The notes: a model not told the origin generated them from the letters alone. DNA of 64,000 bases from Pyxidicoccus fallax (GCF_012933655.1 NZ_JABBJJ010000012.1:1-64000), one strand, 5' to 3'; shown: positions 26,971 through 35,955, counted from the first letter of the stretch. Numbers and translations are program-made.

Positions 26971-28320
26971 ATGAAGGCTGGAGTCATGAAGTGGAGCCTG
27001 CTGATGGTGGCGTTGCTGGCCTCGGGCCCGGCGAGCGCGGACCTGGCCCGGCGCCGGGACGCCATCGTCGAGGTCGTCCAGAAGGTCTCCCCCGCCGTCG
27101 TCTACATCGGCACCGAGCAGGAGGTGGAGTCGCGCTTCCGCGGCCGGCGCTCGCCGCTGGAGGAGTTCTTCGGCGGCTTCGGCGGGAACGAGGAGCGGCG
27201 CGAAAAGATTGAAGGCTTGGGCAGCGGCGCCATCATCGACCCGTCCGGCATCATCGTGACCAATGACCACGTCATCCGCGGCGCCTCCGCCATCCACGTG
27301 GTGCTGGCGGATGGGCGCTCGCTCGAGGCGGAGGTCATCGGCAGCGACGCGGCGAACGACCTGGCCGTCCTCAAGGTCAACGCGAAGGCGCCGCTGCCGG
27401 TGGCGAAGCTGGGCACCAGCTCGGACCTGATGATTGGCGAGACGGTGGTGGCCATCGGCAGCCCGTTCGGCCTGAGCAAGACGGTGACGGCGGGCGTGGT
27501 GTCCGCCGTGGGCCGCACCTTCCGCGCGGACGGGCGCGTGTACAACGACTTCGTCCAGACGGACGCGGCCATCAACCCCGGCAACTCGGGCGGCCCGCTG
27601 CTCAACGTGGACGGGGAAATCATCGGCATCAACACCGCCATCTTCGGCGGCGGCGCGCAGGGCATCGGCTTCGCGATTCCCGCGGACAAGGTGCGCCGCA
27701 TCGTCGACGAGCTGACCCGCTTCGGGAAGGTGCGCCCCGCCTGGGTGGGCATCGACGCGATGGACCTGTCGCCCCGCGTGGCCCGGCAGCTCGGGTGGGA
27801 CCGCTCCTACGGCGCGCTCGTGACGGCGGTGGAGCCCGACAGCCCCGCGGAGAAGGCCGGCGTGAAGCGCGGAGACGTGGTGGCCGAATTGGGCGGCTCG
27901 CGCATCGAGGATGCCGAGGACTTCGACACCCGCGTGCGCGGCTACCCCGCCCGCTCCTCCTTCCCCCTGGTCCTCTTCCGCGAGGGCGGAATGCGTACCG
28001 TTCAGGTCACGCCGGTGGAGTTCCCCGCTCGCATGGTCGAGGGGCTGGCGTGGGAGCGGCTCGGACTGAGAGTGAAGGACGGACGGGGGGCGCTGATCAT
28101 CTCGGGCGTGCGCCCGGGCTCGGTGGCGGCCGAGGTGGGGCTGGAGCCGGGAGACGCCATCCTGCGGGTGAACAACCAGCCGGTGACCACGGCGGAGGCG
28201 TTCCGGGAGGCGCTGCTGACGGCGCGACGCGGACGGAGCGTGTTGCTCCTGGTCCGGCGCGGACGGTACGGCTACCACATCACCCTGCCCTTCGAGCAGG
28301 ACGCGGGACAGCGCCTCTAG
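26971..28320 (+). CDS. Periplasmic serine protease of the HtrA/DegP family
   Basis: 449 residues. Signal peptide (SLLMVALLASGPASA), then a trypsin-like domain with catalytic His100 (VTNDHVI), Asp130 (NDLAVL) and Ser206 (GNSGGPL). Two PDZ domains follow, at about 255-335 and 345-440. This is the layout of DegP/DegQ envelope quality-control proteases. The LA loop (EEFFGGFGGNEERREK) is short, nearer DegQ/DegS than DegP. GGAGGG lies six bases before ATG 26971. A hairpin follows the gene. No sigma-E-like or two-component site was recognised. Confidence 0.92.
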   Translation: MKAGVMKWSLLMVALLASGPASADLARRRDAIVEVVQKVSPAVVYIGTEQEVESRFRGRRSPLEEFFGGFGGNEERREKIEGLGSGAIIDPSGIIVTNDHVIRGASAIHVVLADGRSLEAEVIGSDAANDLAVLKVNAKAPLPVAKLGTSSDLMIGETVVAIGSPFGLSKTVTAGVVSAVGRTFRADGRVYNDFVQTDAAINPGNSGGPLLNVDGEIIGINTAIFGGGAQGIGFAIPADKVRRIVDELTRFGKVRPAWVGIDAMDLSPRVARQLGWDRSYGALVTAVEPDSPAEKAGVKRGDVVAELGGSRIEDAEDFDTRVRGYPARSSFPLVLFREGGMRTVQVTPVEFPARMVEGLAWERLGLRVKDGRGALIISGVRPGSVAAEVGLEPGDAILRVNNQPVTTAEAFREALLTARRGRSVLLLVRRGRYGYHITLPFEQDAGQRL

Positions 28321-28339
28321 AACAAAAGGCGCAATCGCG

Positions 28340-28363
28340 GCGGGCCCGGATTTCTGGGCCCGC
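28340..28363 (+). terminator. Hairpin between the HtrA and pseudokinase genes
   Basis: GCGGGCCC at 28340-28347 pairs exactly with GGGCCCGC at 28356-28363 around an 8-base loop, 20 bases after the htrA stop. There is no T-run, so termination or attenuation before the next gene is only likely. Confidence 0.5.
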
Positions 28364-28387
28364 GCGAGTCGCACTAGCATGGGGGGT

Positions 28388-30511
28388 ATGAGTTCGGTCC
28401 GTTACCAGTCCCTCAGCCCCCTGGGCGCTGGCGAAGGCTCGCGTGCCTTCCTTGGCCTCGCCCTGGAGGACGGCGCGCCCCCCCGCCCCGTGGTGCTCAT
28501 CTGGGCGCCGCAGGAGATTGTCCAGAACCCGGAGATGACGGCGAAGCTGACGCGCGAGACAGCGCGTGCGCTCGTCTTCGAGCACCCCAACATCCTCCGC
28601 GTCCACGGCCTGGCCGCGCAGGACGGCGGGCTGGCTCGCGTCACCGAGTTCGCCGATGGCGAGCCGCTGCGCCGCCTGTTGGAAGTGCATCCGCGCCTGC
28701 CGCCGCAGTTCGCCGCGTTGGTCATCGCCGACGCGGCCATGGGCCTGCACTACGCGCACATGGCCGGCAATGACGACGGCACGCCGCTGGTGCACGGAGA
28801 CGTCCGGCCCGAGACGCTGATGATCTCCTTCGGCGGCGTCACGAAGGTGACGGGCTACGGCGCGCTCGGCGTGGCTCCGCGCGAGCGTGACGGCAAGCGC
28901 GTGAAGAACCGCCGCAAGTACAGCGCTCCGGAGCAGTTGCTGGGTGGACGCGAGGCCGTCAACGTCCAGTCCGACGTGTTCCTGCTGGGGCTCGTGCTGC
29001 ACGAGGCGCTGTCCGGGAAGATGCCGTTCAAGGAGACGGCGGACCCGGACAAGGCGGTGCTCAACCGCTCGCTGCCGCCGCTGCCGCAGGACGTGCCGCT
29101 GAAGATCGACGCGGTGGTGCGCAAGGCGACCACGAAGCGCGCGTATGACCGGTACACGTCGGCGCTCGCGTTCCGTGAGGCGCTGGTCGAGGCCGTGGGC
29201 ACGCTGCCCACGCATGCGCAGTTCGCGGAGTTCATCGCCAAGGCCTTCCCTCCCGAGAGCGAGGCGCGGGCGTCGCGGCGGCGCATCATCGAGGCGGGTA
29301 TCGCGGACGTGCTGCAGAAGGCCGGCGTGTCGCCTCCGATCGTGGCCGAGTTCCTTGCTCGCGGCGTGCTGCCAGCCGGCGCGCTGCCGGCGAAGTGGCC
29401 GGAGCTTGCGGGACAGCTCGCCGTGTCGGGCCCGGTGAACATGGGCGGCGGCATGGTGGTGGAGGTGCCTTCCGCCAACGTCGCGCCGACGACGGGCTCG
29501 CACGCGCAGGTGGCTCCGGCTGCCGCGGCTCAGGGGCCCGCGAGTGGGTCTCATGCGCAGGTGCCGGCGGCTGCATCGCAGGGCCCGGCCAGTGGGTCTC
29601 ACGCGCAGGTAGCGGCTTCGGCTCAGGGGCCGGCCAGTGGGTCGCACGCGCAGGTGCCGGCGGCTTCCTCTCAGGGGCCTGTGACCGGGTCTCATGCACA
29701 GGTGCCTGCTTCGGCACAGGGCCCGGCCAGCGGGTCTCATGCGCAGGTTCCGGCGGCTTCGCAGGGTCCGGCCAGCGGGTCTCATGCGCAGGTGCCGGCG
29801 GTGGCTTCGCAGGGCCTGGCCAGCGAGCCGGCGGCGACGCAGTCCCCTGCTGCCGGTGCGCCGGCCCCGATTCCGGTGCCTCCTTCGGCGCAGAAGCCTT
29901 CGCGTGCCTGGGTGGGGCTGGTGGTCGCGGGCCTCGTGCTGACGCTCGGCGCGGCGGCCGTGGTGCTCAAGCGGCTGCCTTCCAACATCGAGGCCGAGGT
30001 CGATGCGGGTGACCCGCTGGCGGCCGTCACGCCCTCGGACGCTCTCGCCGACGCGGGGACGGATGCGGGCATCCAGTTCGTGAAGGCCGACACGGGCATC
30101 CTGGACCTCACGGTGGAGCCTCGCGTGGAGGCGTCGGTGCCGGGGACGTACCTCGGACGCACGCCGCTGTCGGCCACCCTGCCCGCGGGCAAGCATGTGC
30201 TGACGCTCAGCAATCCGGTGCTCGGCATCCAGGTGACTCGGAACATCACGGTGCCGGTGGGTGGGCGGACCGCGCAGCAGATCTTCCTCAACAAGGGCTT
30301 CGCCACCGTGCGCGCGCCCGAGGGTGCCATCGTCACCATCGACGGCCGCCTCGTGGGAGCCGCTCCCGTCGAGGAGCTGGACCTGTACGAGGGCACGCAC
30401 CAGCTCCTCGTCGTGGTGAACAACGCGCGCTGGACGCGGACCTTCAAGATCGAGCCCGGTCAGCGCGTCAACTTCGACGTCGAGTTCGAGCAGCCGCCCG
30501 AGGCGGAGTGA
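28388..30511 (+). CDS. Pseudokinase with tandem-repeat linker, membrane helix and PEGA domains
   Basis: 707 residues. The N-terminal 270 residues have a protein-kinase fold without key catalytic residues. The ATP-anchoring Lys is gone (PVVLIWAP in place of VAIK), HRDLKPEN is HGDVRPET, and DFG is TGYG. The APE-like SAPEQLLGG remains. After about 100 residues come seven repeats of GSHAQV plus an Ala/Pro/Gly/Gln spacer (370-479), a membrane helix near 507-527, and two PEGA-like beta units (PGTYLGRTPLSATLPAGKH, APEGAIVTIDGRLVGAAPV) outside the membrane. It probably acts as a scaffold or sensor rather than an enzyme. An ATG at 28379 is an equally possible start. It is a single gene. Confidence 0.85.
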   Translation: MSSVRYQSLSPLGAGEGSRAFLGLALEDGAPPRPVVLIWAPQEIVQNPEMTAKLTRETARALVFEHPNILRVHGLAAQDGGLARVTEFADGEPLRRLLEVHPRLPPQFAALVIADAAMGLHYAHMAGNDDGTPLVHGDVRPETLMISFGGVTKVTGYGALGVAPRERDGKRVKNRRKYSAPEQLLGGREAVNVQSDVFLLGLVLHEALSGKMPFKETADPDKAVLNRSLPPLPQDVPLKIDAVVRKATTKRAYDRYTSALAFREALVEAVGTLPTHAQFAEFIAKAFPPESEARASRRRIIEAGIADVLQKAGVSPPIVAEFLARGVLPAGALPAKWPELAGQLAVSGPVNMGGGMVVEVPSANVAPTTGSHAQVAPAAAAQGPASGSHAQVPAAASQGPASGSHAQVAASAQGPASGSHAQVPAASSQGPVTGSHAQVPASAQGPASGSHAQVPAASQGPASGSHAQVPAVASQGLASEPAATQSPAAGAPAPIPVPPSAQKPSRAWVGLVVAGLVLTLGAAAVVLKRLPSNIEAEVDAGDPLAAVTPSDALADAGTDAGIQFVKADTGILDLTVEPRVEASVPGTYLGRTPLSATLPAGKHVLTLSNPVLGIQVTRNITVPVGGRTAQQIFLNKGFATVRAPEGAIVTIDGRLVGAAPVEELDLYEGTHQLLVVVNNARWTRTFKIEPGQRVNFDVEFEQPPEAE
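29495..29824 (+). repeat. Seven in-frame tandem repeats of 45-51 bases
   Basis: Units of 51, 48, 45, 48, 45, 45 and 48 bases, each beginning GG(C/G)TC(G/T)CA(C/T)GC and encoding GSHAQV plus a spacer ending in SG. All lengths are multiples of three, so unit gain or loss keeps the frame. It lies in the linker between the pseudokinase head and the membrane helix. Confidence 0.9.
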
Positions 30512-30522
30512 GCCCGCTGGAG

Positions 30523-30550
30523 CCCCGCGCCGTCCGTCCGAGGCGCGGGG
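30523..30550. terminator. Hairpin between convergent genes
   Basis: CCCCGCGCC at 30523-30531 pairs exactly with GGCGCGGGG at 30542-30550. It lies between the pseudokinase stop and the stop of the convergent hybrid kinase gene. It lacks a T-run on either strand and probably serves as a bidirectional barrier. Confidence 0.5.
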
Positions 30551-32539
30551 TCAGTTCCGCAGCAGCAGCGCGAGGAGCCTCTCGGCGTCCACGGGCCGGG
30601 TCAGCCAGGCGCTCGCGCCCGCCGCGAGGCACTTCTCGCCGTCCTCCTTCCTCGCGTTGGCCGTGACGGCGATGATGAGCAGCTCGGTGAAGCGCGGGTC
30701 CTGACGGATGGCGCGCATCGCCTCGTAGCCGTCCATCTCCGGCCGCACCAGGTCCATGAGGACGGCGTCCACATCCGGGTGCGCGTTCAGCGTCGCGACG
30801 CCCTCCCGGCCGTTCTCCGCGTGCAGCACCTCCAGGCCCCTTCCCTCCAGGACGCTGGTCAGGGTGAACGCGGTGCGGATGTCGTCCTCCACCACGAGCA
30901 CCTTGCGCCCGATGGGCTTCGTGGACTTCGTGGCCACCCCCGGTTCCACACCGGCGAGGAACGGGGGAGCACCGGGGCGCTCGGGCGGAGGGGCCGCGAC
31001 AGTGACACCCGACGCCCCACTCGCGAGGCCCGAGGTGTGGCCCTGTCCGGGTGAGGACGCCGAGCCGGTGACGCCGGGGGAAGTCCGCGCTTGCGCGGGC
31101 GGTGTCTCCACGGTGCCCCGTATCAGCGGCACCGTCGTCATGGGTGGCTCGGAGTTGACGACCGCGGCGCTCACGCTCGCGCCCACCATGCCGCTCGGGC
31201 CGGCGTACGTCCTCGGCAGGTAGAGCGTGAAGGTGCTGCCCTTCCCTGGATGGCTCTCCACGCGAAGCTCTCCGCCGAGAAGGCGTGTGAGCTCGCGGCT
31301 GATGGACAGGCCCAGGCCGGTGCCACCGTACTTGCGGGTGGTGCTTCCGTCCGCCTGCTGGAAGGCCTCGAAGATGAGGTGCTGCTTGTCCTTCGGAATG
31401 CCGATGCCGCTGTCCATCACGCGGAAGGCGACCACGGTATCGGCCTGCTGGAGCACCTCGCTGTCGAAGCGAAGGCCCGCGTCCCGCACCGGGGCGACGT
31501 GCAGCTCCACGCGGCCCGTGTCGGTGAACTTGAAGGCATTGGACAACAGGTTCTTGAGCACCTGCTGCAGGCGCATCGGGTCGGTGCGCATCGGGGGCAG
31601 GTCCTCGGCGAGCGCGACGCTGAAGCCCAGGCGCTTCTGCTCGGCCATGTGCCGGAAGGTCCGCTCGACGTAGGTCTTCACGTCCGCGAACGACACGTCG
31701 CTCGGCTCCACCCGCATCTTCCCGGCCTCCACCTTGGACAGGTCGAGGATGTCGTTGATGAGGTCGAGCAGGTCAGAGCCCGAGGCGTAGATGGTCTTCG
31801 CGTAGTCCACCTCCTTGGGGCTCAGGTGGCGGTCCTTGTTCTCGGAGAGGACCCTCGCGAGGATGAGCAGGCTGTTGAGCGGCGTGCGCAGCTCATGGCT
31901 CACGTTGGCGAGGAACTCGCTCTTGTACCGGGACGCGAGCGCGAGCTTCTCCGTGAAGTTCACGTTGTCGTTGAGGTCCTTCCACAGGCCCGACATGCCC
32001 TGGGAGTCGGGCTGCTCTTCGGCTCTGACCTCCGGTGCCACCTCCTTCGCGACGCGCGTCACTTCGTCGGCGAAGGACTGGAGCTGATCCACCATCGTGT
32101 TGATGGTGTGCTTCAGCACGAGCGGCTCGCCGCGCACGTCCACGGTGACCTTCTCGGAGAGGTCGCCCCGGGCCACGGCCTCGCTCACTCGGGCCAGGTT
32201 GCGCACCTGCGCGGTGAGGCTCGCGGCGAGCGCGTTCACGCTGTCGCCCAGGTCCTTCCAGAGGCCGGTCAGGCCCTTCACATCGACCTGTCCGCCCAGT
32301 CGTCCGTCGACGCCCACCTCCCGGGCGACGCGAATCACCTCGCTGAGGAATGCGGAGTGCCGGGCATTGCGCTCGGCTCCTGTGTTGAAGGTCTCCGCGA
32401 GCCGGTCCAGGAGCGGATGTGTGCCGTACACCGGGACACGGTGGCTGAAGTCTCCCTGGTTGGCGGCCTCCATCGCGGCGAGCAGGGCGCGGAGCTGCGC
32501 GTCCTGGCTCGGCGTCTCACGGTTGCCATGGTCGTTCAC
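30551..32539 (-). CDS. Cytosolic hybrid histidine kinase with HAMP repeats and C-terminal receiver
   Basis: 662 residues with no membrane helices. The N-terminal 220 residues are two or three HAMP-like repeats (LAAMEAANQGDFSHRV and VARGDLSEKVTVDVRGEP, each followed by LWKDLGDSVN or LWKDLNDNVN). This is like the poly-HAMP osmosensing kinases. The kinase follows: H-box SEFLANVSHELRTPLNS, N-box NLLSNAFKFT and G-boxes VMDSGIGIP and GTGLGLSIS. After a Pro/Ser-rich linker comes a receiver with phosphoacceptor in VLMDLVRPEMDG. Its conserved Lys is replaced by Arg (WLTRPVD), which may weaken signalling. The GTG start has AGGAG five bases upstream. Confidence 0.9.
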   Translation of the reverse strand: MNDHGNRETPSQDAQLRALLAAMEAANQGDFSHRVPVYGTHPLLDRLAETFNTGAERNARHSAFLSEVIRVAREVGVDGRLGGQVDVKGLTGLWKDLGDSVNALAASLTAQVRNLARVSEAVARGDLSEKVTVDVRGEPLVLKHTINTMVDQLQSFADEVTRVAKEVAPEVRAEEQPDSQGMSGLWKDLNDNVNFTEKLALASRYKSEFLANVSHELRTPLNSLLILARVLSENKDRHLSPKEVDYAKTIYASGSDLLDLINDILDLSKVEAGKMRVEPSDVSFADVKTYVERTFRHMAEQKRLGFSVALAEDLPPMRTDPMRLQQVLKNLLSNAFKFTDTGRVELHVAPVRDAGLRFDSEVLQQADTVVAFRVMDSGIGIPKDKQHLIFEAFQQADGSTTRKYGGTGLGLSISRELTRLLGGELRVESHPGKGSTFTLYLPRTYAGPSGMVGASVSAAVVNSEPPMTTVPLIRGTVETPPAQARTSPGVTGSASSPGQGHTSGLASGASGVTVAAPPPERPGAPPFLAGVEPGVATKSTKPIGRKVLVVEDDIRTAFTLTSVLEGRGLEVLHAENGREGVATLNAHPDVDAVLMDLVRPEMDGYEAMRAIRQDPRFTELLIIAVTANARKEDGEKCLAAGASAWLTRPVDAERLLALLLRN

Positions 32540-32620
32540 GGGAGCTCCTGGTGCGCCTCGAGGCGAGGACCGGACACTCCCGGAATGTACTCAGCGCGGA
32601 TGTGAAGGAAGAGTGGGCCT

Positions 32621-32644
32621 GTGCAGCAAGGTCATCTGCTGCAC
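32621..32644 (-). promoter_or_regulatory. Perfect 8-bp inverted repeat upstream of the HAMP kinase gene
   Basis: GTGCAGCA at 32621-32628 and TGCTGCAC at 32637-32644 with 8 bases between, about 80 bases before the kinase GTG on the minus strand and 75 bases after the previous gene's stop. With no T-run it looks more like a protein-binding operator than a terminator. Confidence 0.4.
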
Positions 32645-32718
32645 GAGCCCTTTCGCGTATTCCACATGCATCGCAAGATTCGCTTCATCCCGGCGCCGCC
32701 AGTGCGCCCCGCTCGGCC

Positions 32719-34083
32719 TCACGCGCTCTTGCGGCGCCGCATCATCGCCTCGTACGAGCGGCCCACGCTCTGCGAGAGGATGAGCAGCTCGCCCACGTCC
32801 GGCGGCGTGAGCTGGTCGGGTCCGTTGTCCACGTACAGCAGGTGCACCACCTTGCCGCGCACCAGCAGCGGCAGGATGACCGCCGTCGTCGGGAAGCCGC
32901 CGCCCAGCAGCTTGTAGAACACCGCCATCGCCGCATCCCGCTTCACCGGGCCGATGTAGTGCGAGCGCGTGTCCCGCACCAACCGGAAGGTGCTCTGCTC
33001 GCGCAGCGCCACGCCGATGCGGCGCACCGCCGCCTCGCGCACGCTCGCGCCCATGCCGTGCCAGCCCGTTACCAGGCTGCCCTGCACCGACAGCAGCAGG
33101 CTCCGCTTCCACTTGCCCAGCGCGAAGCGCAGCACCGTGTGCGCCACGTCCTCGCGGTCCGAGCTGCGTGCCAGCTCCGCCTGCGCCTCCGCGAATGTCA
33201 GCGGCGTCGGCGGCGGCGCCGGAGGCTGCTGCACCGGCACCTGCGCCGCCGGAGGCACCACCGCCGGTCCCGCCGCCATCGGTGCCAGCGGACGCTGCGG
33301 ATGGGCCATCGGAGGCACGGCCACCGGAGGCACGGCCACCGGCCGCTGCGGCTGCGTCGTCGGAGGCGGCGTCATCGGGAACGGCTGCGTCGGCACCACC
33401 GGAGTCGCCACCGGGCGCTGCGGGTGGGCCACCGGAGGCGCCACGGGCTCGGGCACGGGCTCCACCACCTCCACGCCGGTGATGACCTCCTCCTCGCCCA
33501 TGTCGCCTTCGTAGTCCGCGCCCCCTCGCAGCGCCTGCGCGTAGACGGACTGGAACTCCTCCTCGCTCATCAGGTCCGGCGCCTTCTCGGTCGCCTTCGC
33601 CAGCTCCGGCGAGCCCGGCGCGGGCCTCGGCCGGATGGCGTTCATGTCGATGGCGCGCAGCGGCCGGAACGCCTTGCAGTGGCGGCGCAGCAACTGGTTC
33701 ATCCGGAACTCGGGGATGACCACCGGCACCACCCGCTTGCCCGTCTTGAAGGCAATCGCGTCCAGCGTCTCGAAGTCGTGCGGGTTGACGACCGCGAGGC
33801 TCAGCCGCGTCGCGTCCACCCGCATGGGCACGTACTCCTTGTCGTCCGCGTGGTTCGACGACACCATCGCCACCGCCTTCGGGTCCGGCACCAGCTCGCC
33901 GGACGCGTACGCGGTGTTGTGCAGTTGACCGAGCGCCTTCGCCAGGTCCTGCTCCGACAAGAGCCCCAGCTCCACCAGGTTCGTCCCCAGCCGCCCGCCG
34001 TGCACCACCTGCGCCTCGAGTGCCTCCTCGAGTCCTTCCGCGGTGACGAGACCTTCCTTCAGGAGCAGTTCACCCAGGCGCAT
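32719..34083 (-). CDS. GspE-N (MshEN)-domain protein with proline-rich linker and GAF-like domain
   Basis: 454 residues. The first 150 match the N-terminal domain of type II/IV secretion ATPases (MRLGELLLKEGLVTAEGLEEAL, GTNLVELGLLSEQDLAKAL). In MshE this domain binds cyclic di-GMP. No ATPase domain follows. A long Pro/Val/Gln-rich linker (about 205-315, with repeated HPQRPVA and VPP) comes next. A C-terminal domain of about 140 residues then has GAF-like features (VILPLLVRGKVVHLLYVDNG). GGAG precedes ATG 34083. Such proteins are numerous in myxobacteria and are probably signalling adaptors; no partner is known. Confidence 0.78.
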   Translation of the reverse strand: MRLGELLLKEGLVTAEGLEEALEAQVVHGGRLGTNLVELGLLSEQDLAKALGQLHNTAYASGELVPDPKAVAMVSSNHADDKEYVPMRVDATRLSLAVVNPHDFETLDAIAFKTGKRVVPVVIPEFRMNQLLRRHCKAFRPLRAIDMNAIRPRPAPGSPELAKATEKAPDLMSEEEFQSVYAQALRGGADYEGDMGEEEVITGVEVVEPVPEPVAPPVAHPQRPVATPVVPTQPFPMTPPPTTQPQRPVAVPPVAVPPMAHPQRPLAPMAAGPAVVPPAAQVPVQQPPAPPPTPLTFAEAQAELARSSDREDVAHTVLRFALGKWKRSLLLSVQGSLVTGWHGMGASVREAAVRRIGVALREQSTFRLVRDTRSHYIGPVKRDAAMAVFYKLLGGGFPTTAVILPLLVRGKVVHLLYVDNGPDQLTPPDVGELLILSQSVGRSYEAMMRRRKSA

Positions 34084-34149
34084 GGGCTCCGCTTGTAGCC
34101 GTGCCCCGTCCCGCTCCGCAAGCGCGCCCACACGCCGCGCGCGGCGGAC

Positions 34150-34536
34150 CTAGTCCTCCGGGTGGTGGCTGAGCGCAATCCGGTTGCCCTCCGGGTCCCT
34201 CACATACACCGTCCACTTCGTCTCGTGCTCCAGGGGCACCCCCGCCCGGGCGAACGCCTCCACCGCCTTCGCCCGAGACGCCTTGGGAATCCGGAACGCC
34301 AGCATCAGCAGGCCCGGCCGCTCGTGCCGGAAGGGCAGCGCCTCCGGCGCCTCGCCCGCCGCCTCGATGGCCAGGAAGCCACCTCCTGGCACGCCTACCC
34401 AGATGCTCCGCAGGGAGCCGTCCGGCCTCAGGTGCCGGGTCAACTCGGGGAAGCCCAGCACCTCCCGGTAGAAGGCGGTCACCCGCTCGATATCCCTCGC
34501 CTGGATGGCCACATGGTGGAAGCCCTGAACGTCCAT
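34150..34536 (-). CDS. VOC-family (glyoxalase/dioxygenase fold) protein
   Basis: 128 residues, one vicinal-oxygen-chelate unit: FHHVAIQARDIERVTAFYREVLGFP at the start (here in two strands and a helix) and VYVRDPEGNRIALSHHP at the end. Metal-ligand candidates are the first His and the Glu in the C-terminal DPEGN segment. Members include glyoxalase I, fosfomycin resistance proteins and ring-cleaving dioxygenases; this one cannot be assigned. It is divergent from the DUF4388 response-regulator gene with only 12 bases between the start codons. Confidence 0.85.
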   Translation of the reverse strand: MDVQGFHHVAIQARDIERVTAFYREVLGFPELTRHLRPDGSLRSIWVGVPGGGFLAIEAAGEAPEALPFRHERPGLLMLAFRIPKASRAKAVEAFARAGVPLEHETKWTVYVRDPEGNRIALSHHPED

Positions 34537-34548
34537 GGAGCGGATGCT

Positions 34549-35940
34549 ATGGTCTGCGCGCCCATGGCGCGACTGCTCATCGTCGAAGACAACCACGAGC
34601 TGGCCTCCCTCATCGTTTCGGCCGCCCAGGGCCGGGGTCACGAGGCGCGGGCCGCTCATACCGGCGAGTCCGCCCTGGAGGCGCTCGGCCCCGGCTCCAA
34701 GTGGGACGCCGCCCTGGTGGACCTGCTGCTGCCCGACATCCGCGGCAGCGAGGTGCTGGCCGCCCTGCGCGCCCACGGCGTCCCCTCCATCGCCGTCAGC
34801 GGCGTCTACAAGGGGGACCGCTTCGCCCAGGAGGCCGTCGAGGTCCACGGCGCCCGCGCCTTCTTCGCCAAGCCCTTCGAGCTGAACACCGTCCTCGAGG
34901 CCCTGGAGACCGCCGGCGGCGTCGCGCCCGTGCCCCGCTCCGCGCCCCCCGTCCCGGAGGCCCCGTCGTCCGACGTGCTGCTCGACGACGAGGAACTCAT
35001 CGTGCTGGAGGAGCTCCTCCCCGAGTCCGGCAGTCCCAGTGACGCCGCCGACTCCATGCAGGCCGTCTCCGACACGGAGGCCCTGCCCATCACCGATGAC
35101 GGCGAGCACGCCCTCCCCCTGCCCTTCGAGCACCGCCAGCGGGTGTGGAGCAGCGTCACCTCGATGGCCACGCCCGCGCGCGGCGCCCTGCCCGAGTGGT
35201 CGCTCGGCGGGGACCTCAAGGACACCTCCGTCCCCCGCCTGCTCAACGCGTACTACGAGGCGCGCCACCACGGAGAGCTGAAGCTCAAGCAGGGCTCCGT
35301 TCTCAAGGTCGTCTATTTCGAGGGCGGCCACATCGTCTACGCGGCCTCCAACCTGGCCCAGGAGCGCTTCGGCCGCTTCTGCGTCCGCCGGGGCGTGCTG
35401 AACGAGGCCCGCCTCGCGGAGGTGGCCGCGTACGCGAAGGAGCACGGCCTGCGCACCGGCGAGGCCCTGCTGCGCCTGGGCCTCATGGACGCCGCGCGGC
35501 GCCAGCAGCTCCTGGAGGAGCAGGTGAAGGAAATCCTCTGGTCCACCTTCACGTGGACGGAGGGCCACTACGGCTTCAGCGCCATGCGGCCCCAGCGCGC
35601 GGACCTCGTGAAGCTGTCCGTCTTCCCCGGGGACCTGGTGCTGGAGGGCGTGGAGAAGACGGAGACGCTGGTGGCGCTGCGCCAGCGCATGCCGCCCTCG
35701 CGCCGCCTCTTCCCCACCGCGGACCCGCCCTATGGCCTGCACGAGCTGAAGCTCCAAGGGCCCCAGGCGCTGCTGCTCGCGTACGCGGACGGCAGCAAGA
35801 CGGTGGAGGACCTGCTGGCCCTCACCGACCTGTCCGAGCGCCAGGCCCTGGCCACGCTGCGCGCGCTGGAGCTGCTCGGCGTGCTGGAGGAGCGGCCCGA
35901 GGCTCCGAGCCGCCGCCACCGCATCACCTTCGGACTCTGA
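34549..35940 (+). CDS. Response regulator with DUF4388 (PATAN-like) output domain
   Basis: 463 residues. A receiver (RLLIVEDNHELA, phosphoacceptor in AALVDLLLPDIRG, Lys in FFAKPFE) is joined by an acidic linker to a DUF4388 domain (WSLGGDLKDTSVPRLLNAYY, GELKLKQGSVLKVVYFEGG). A C-terminal helical region with winged-helix features follows. DUF4388/PATAN proteins are linked to motility and polarity signalling in myxobacteria and cyanobacteria. ATG 34549 has GGAG eight bases upstream, so I prefer it over ATG 34564, which starts the receiver directly. It is a single gene. Confidence 0.85.
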   Translation: MVCAPMARLLIVEDNHELASLIVSAAQGRGHEARAAHTGESALEALGPGSKWDAALVDLLLPDIRGSEVLAALRAHGVPSIAVSGVYKGDRFAQEAVEVHGARAFFAKPFELNTVLEALETAGGVAPVPRSAPPVPEAPSSDVLLDDEELIVLEELLPESGSPSDAADSMQAVSDTEALPITDDGEHALPLPFEHRQRVWSSVTSMATPARGALPEWSLGGDLKDTSVPRLLNAYYEARHHGELKLKQGSVLKVVYFEGGHIVYAASNLAQERFGRFCVRRGVLNEARLAEVAAYAKEHGLRTGEALLRLGLMDAARRQQLLEEQVKEILWSTFTWTEGHYGFSAMRPQRADLVKLSVFPGDLVLEGVEKTETLVALRQRMPPSRRLFPTADPPYGLHELKLQGPQALLLAYADGSKTVEDLLALTDLSERQALATLRALELLGVLEERPEAPSRRHRITFGL

Positions 35941-35955
35941 CGGCCCGCGCGCGCC

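Noticed and set aside
29495-29824. Possible CRISPR-like array
   Set aside because: The units are contiguous, in frame and multiples of three within a coding region, with no spacers or cas genes.
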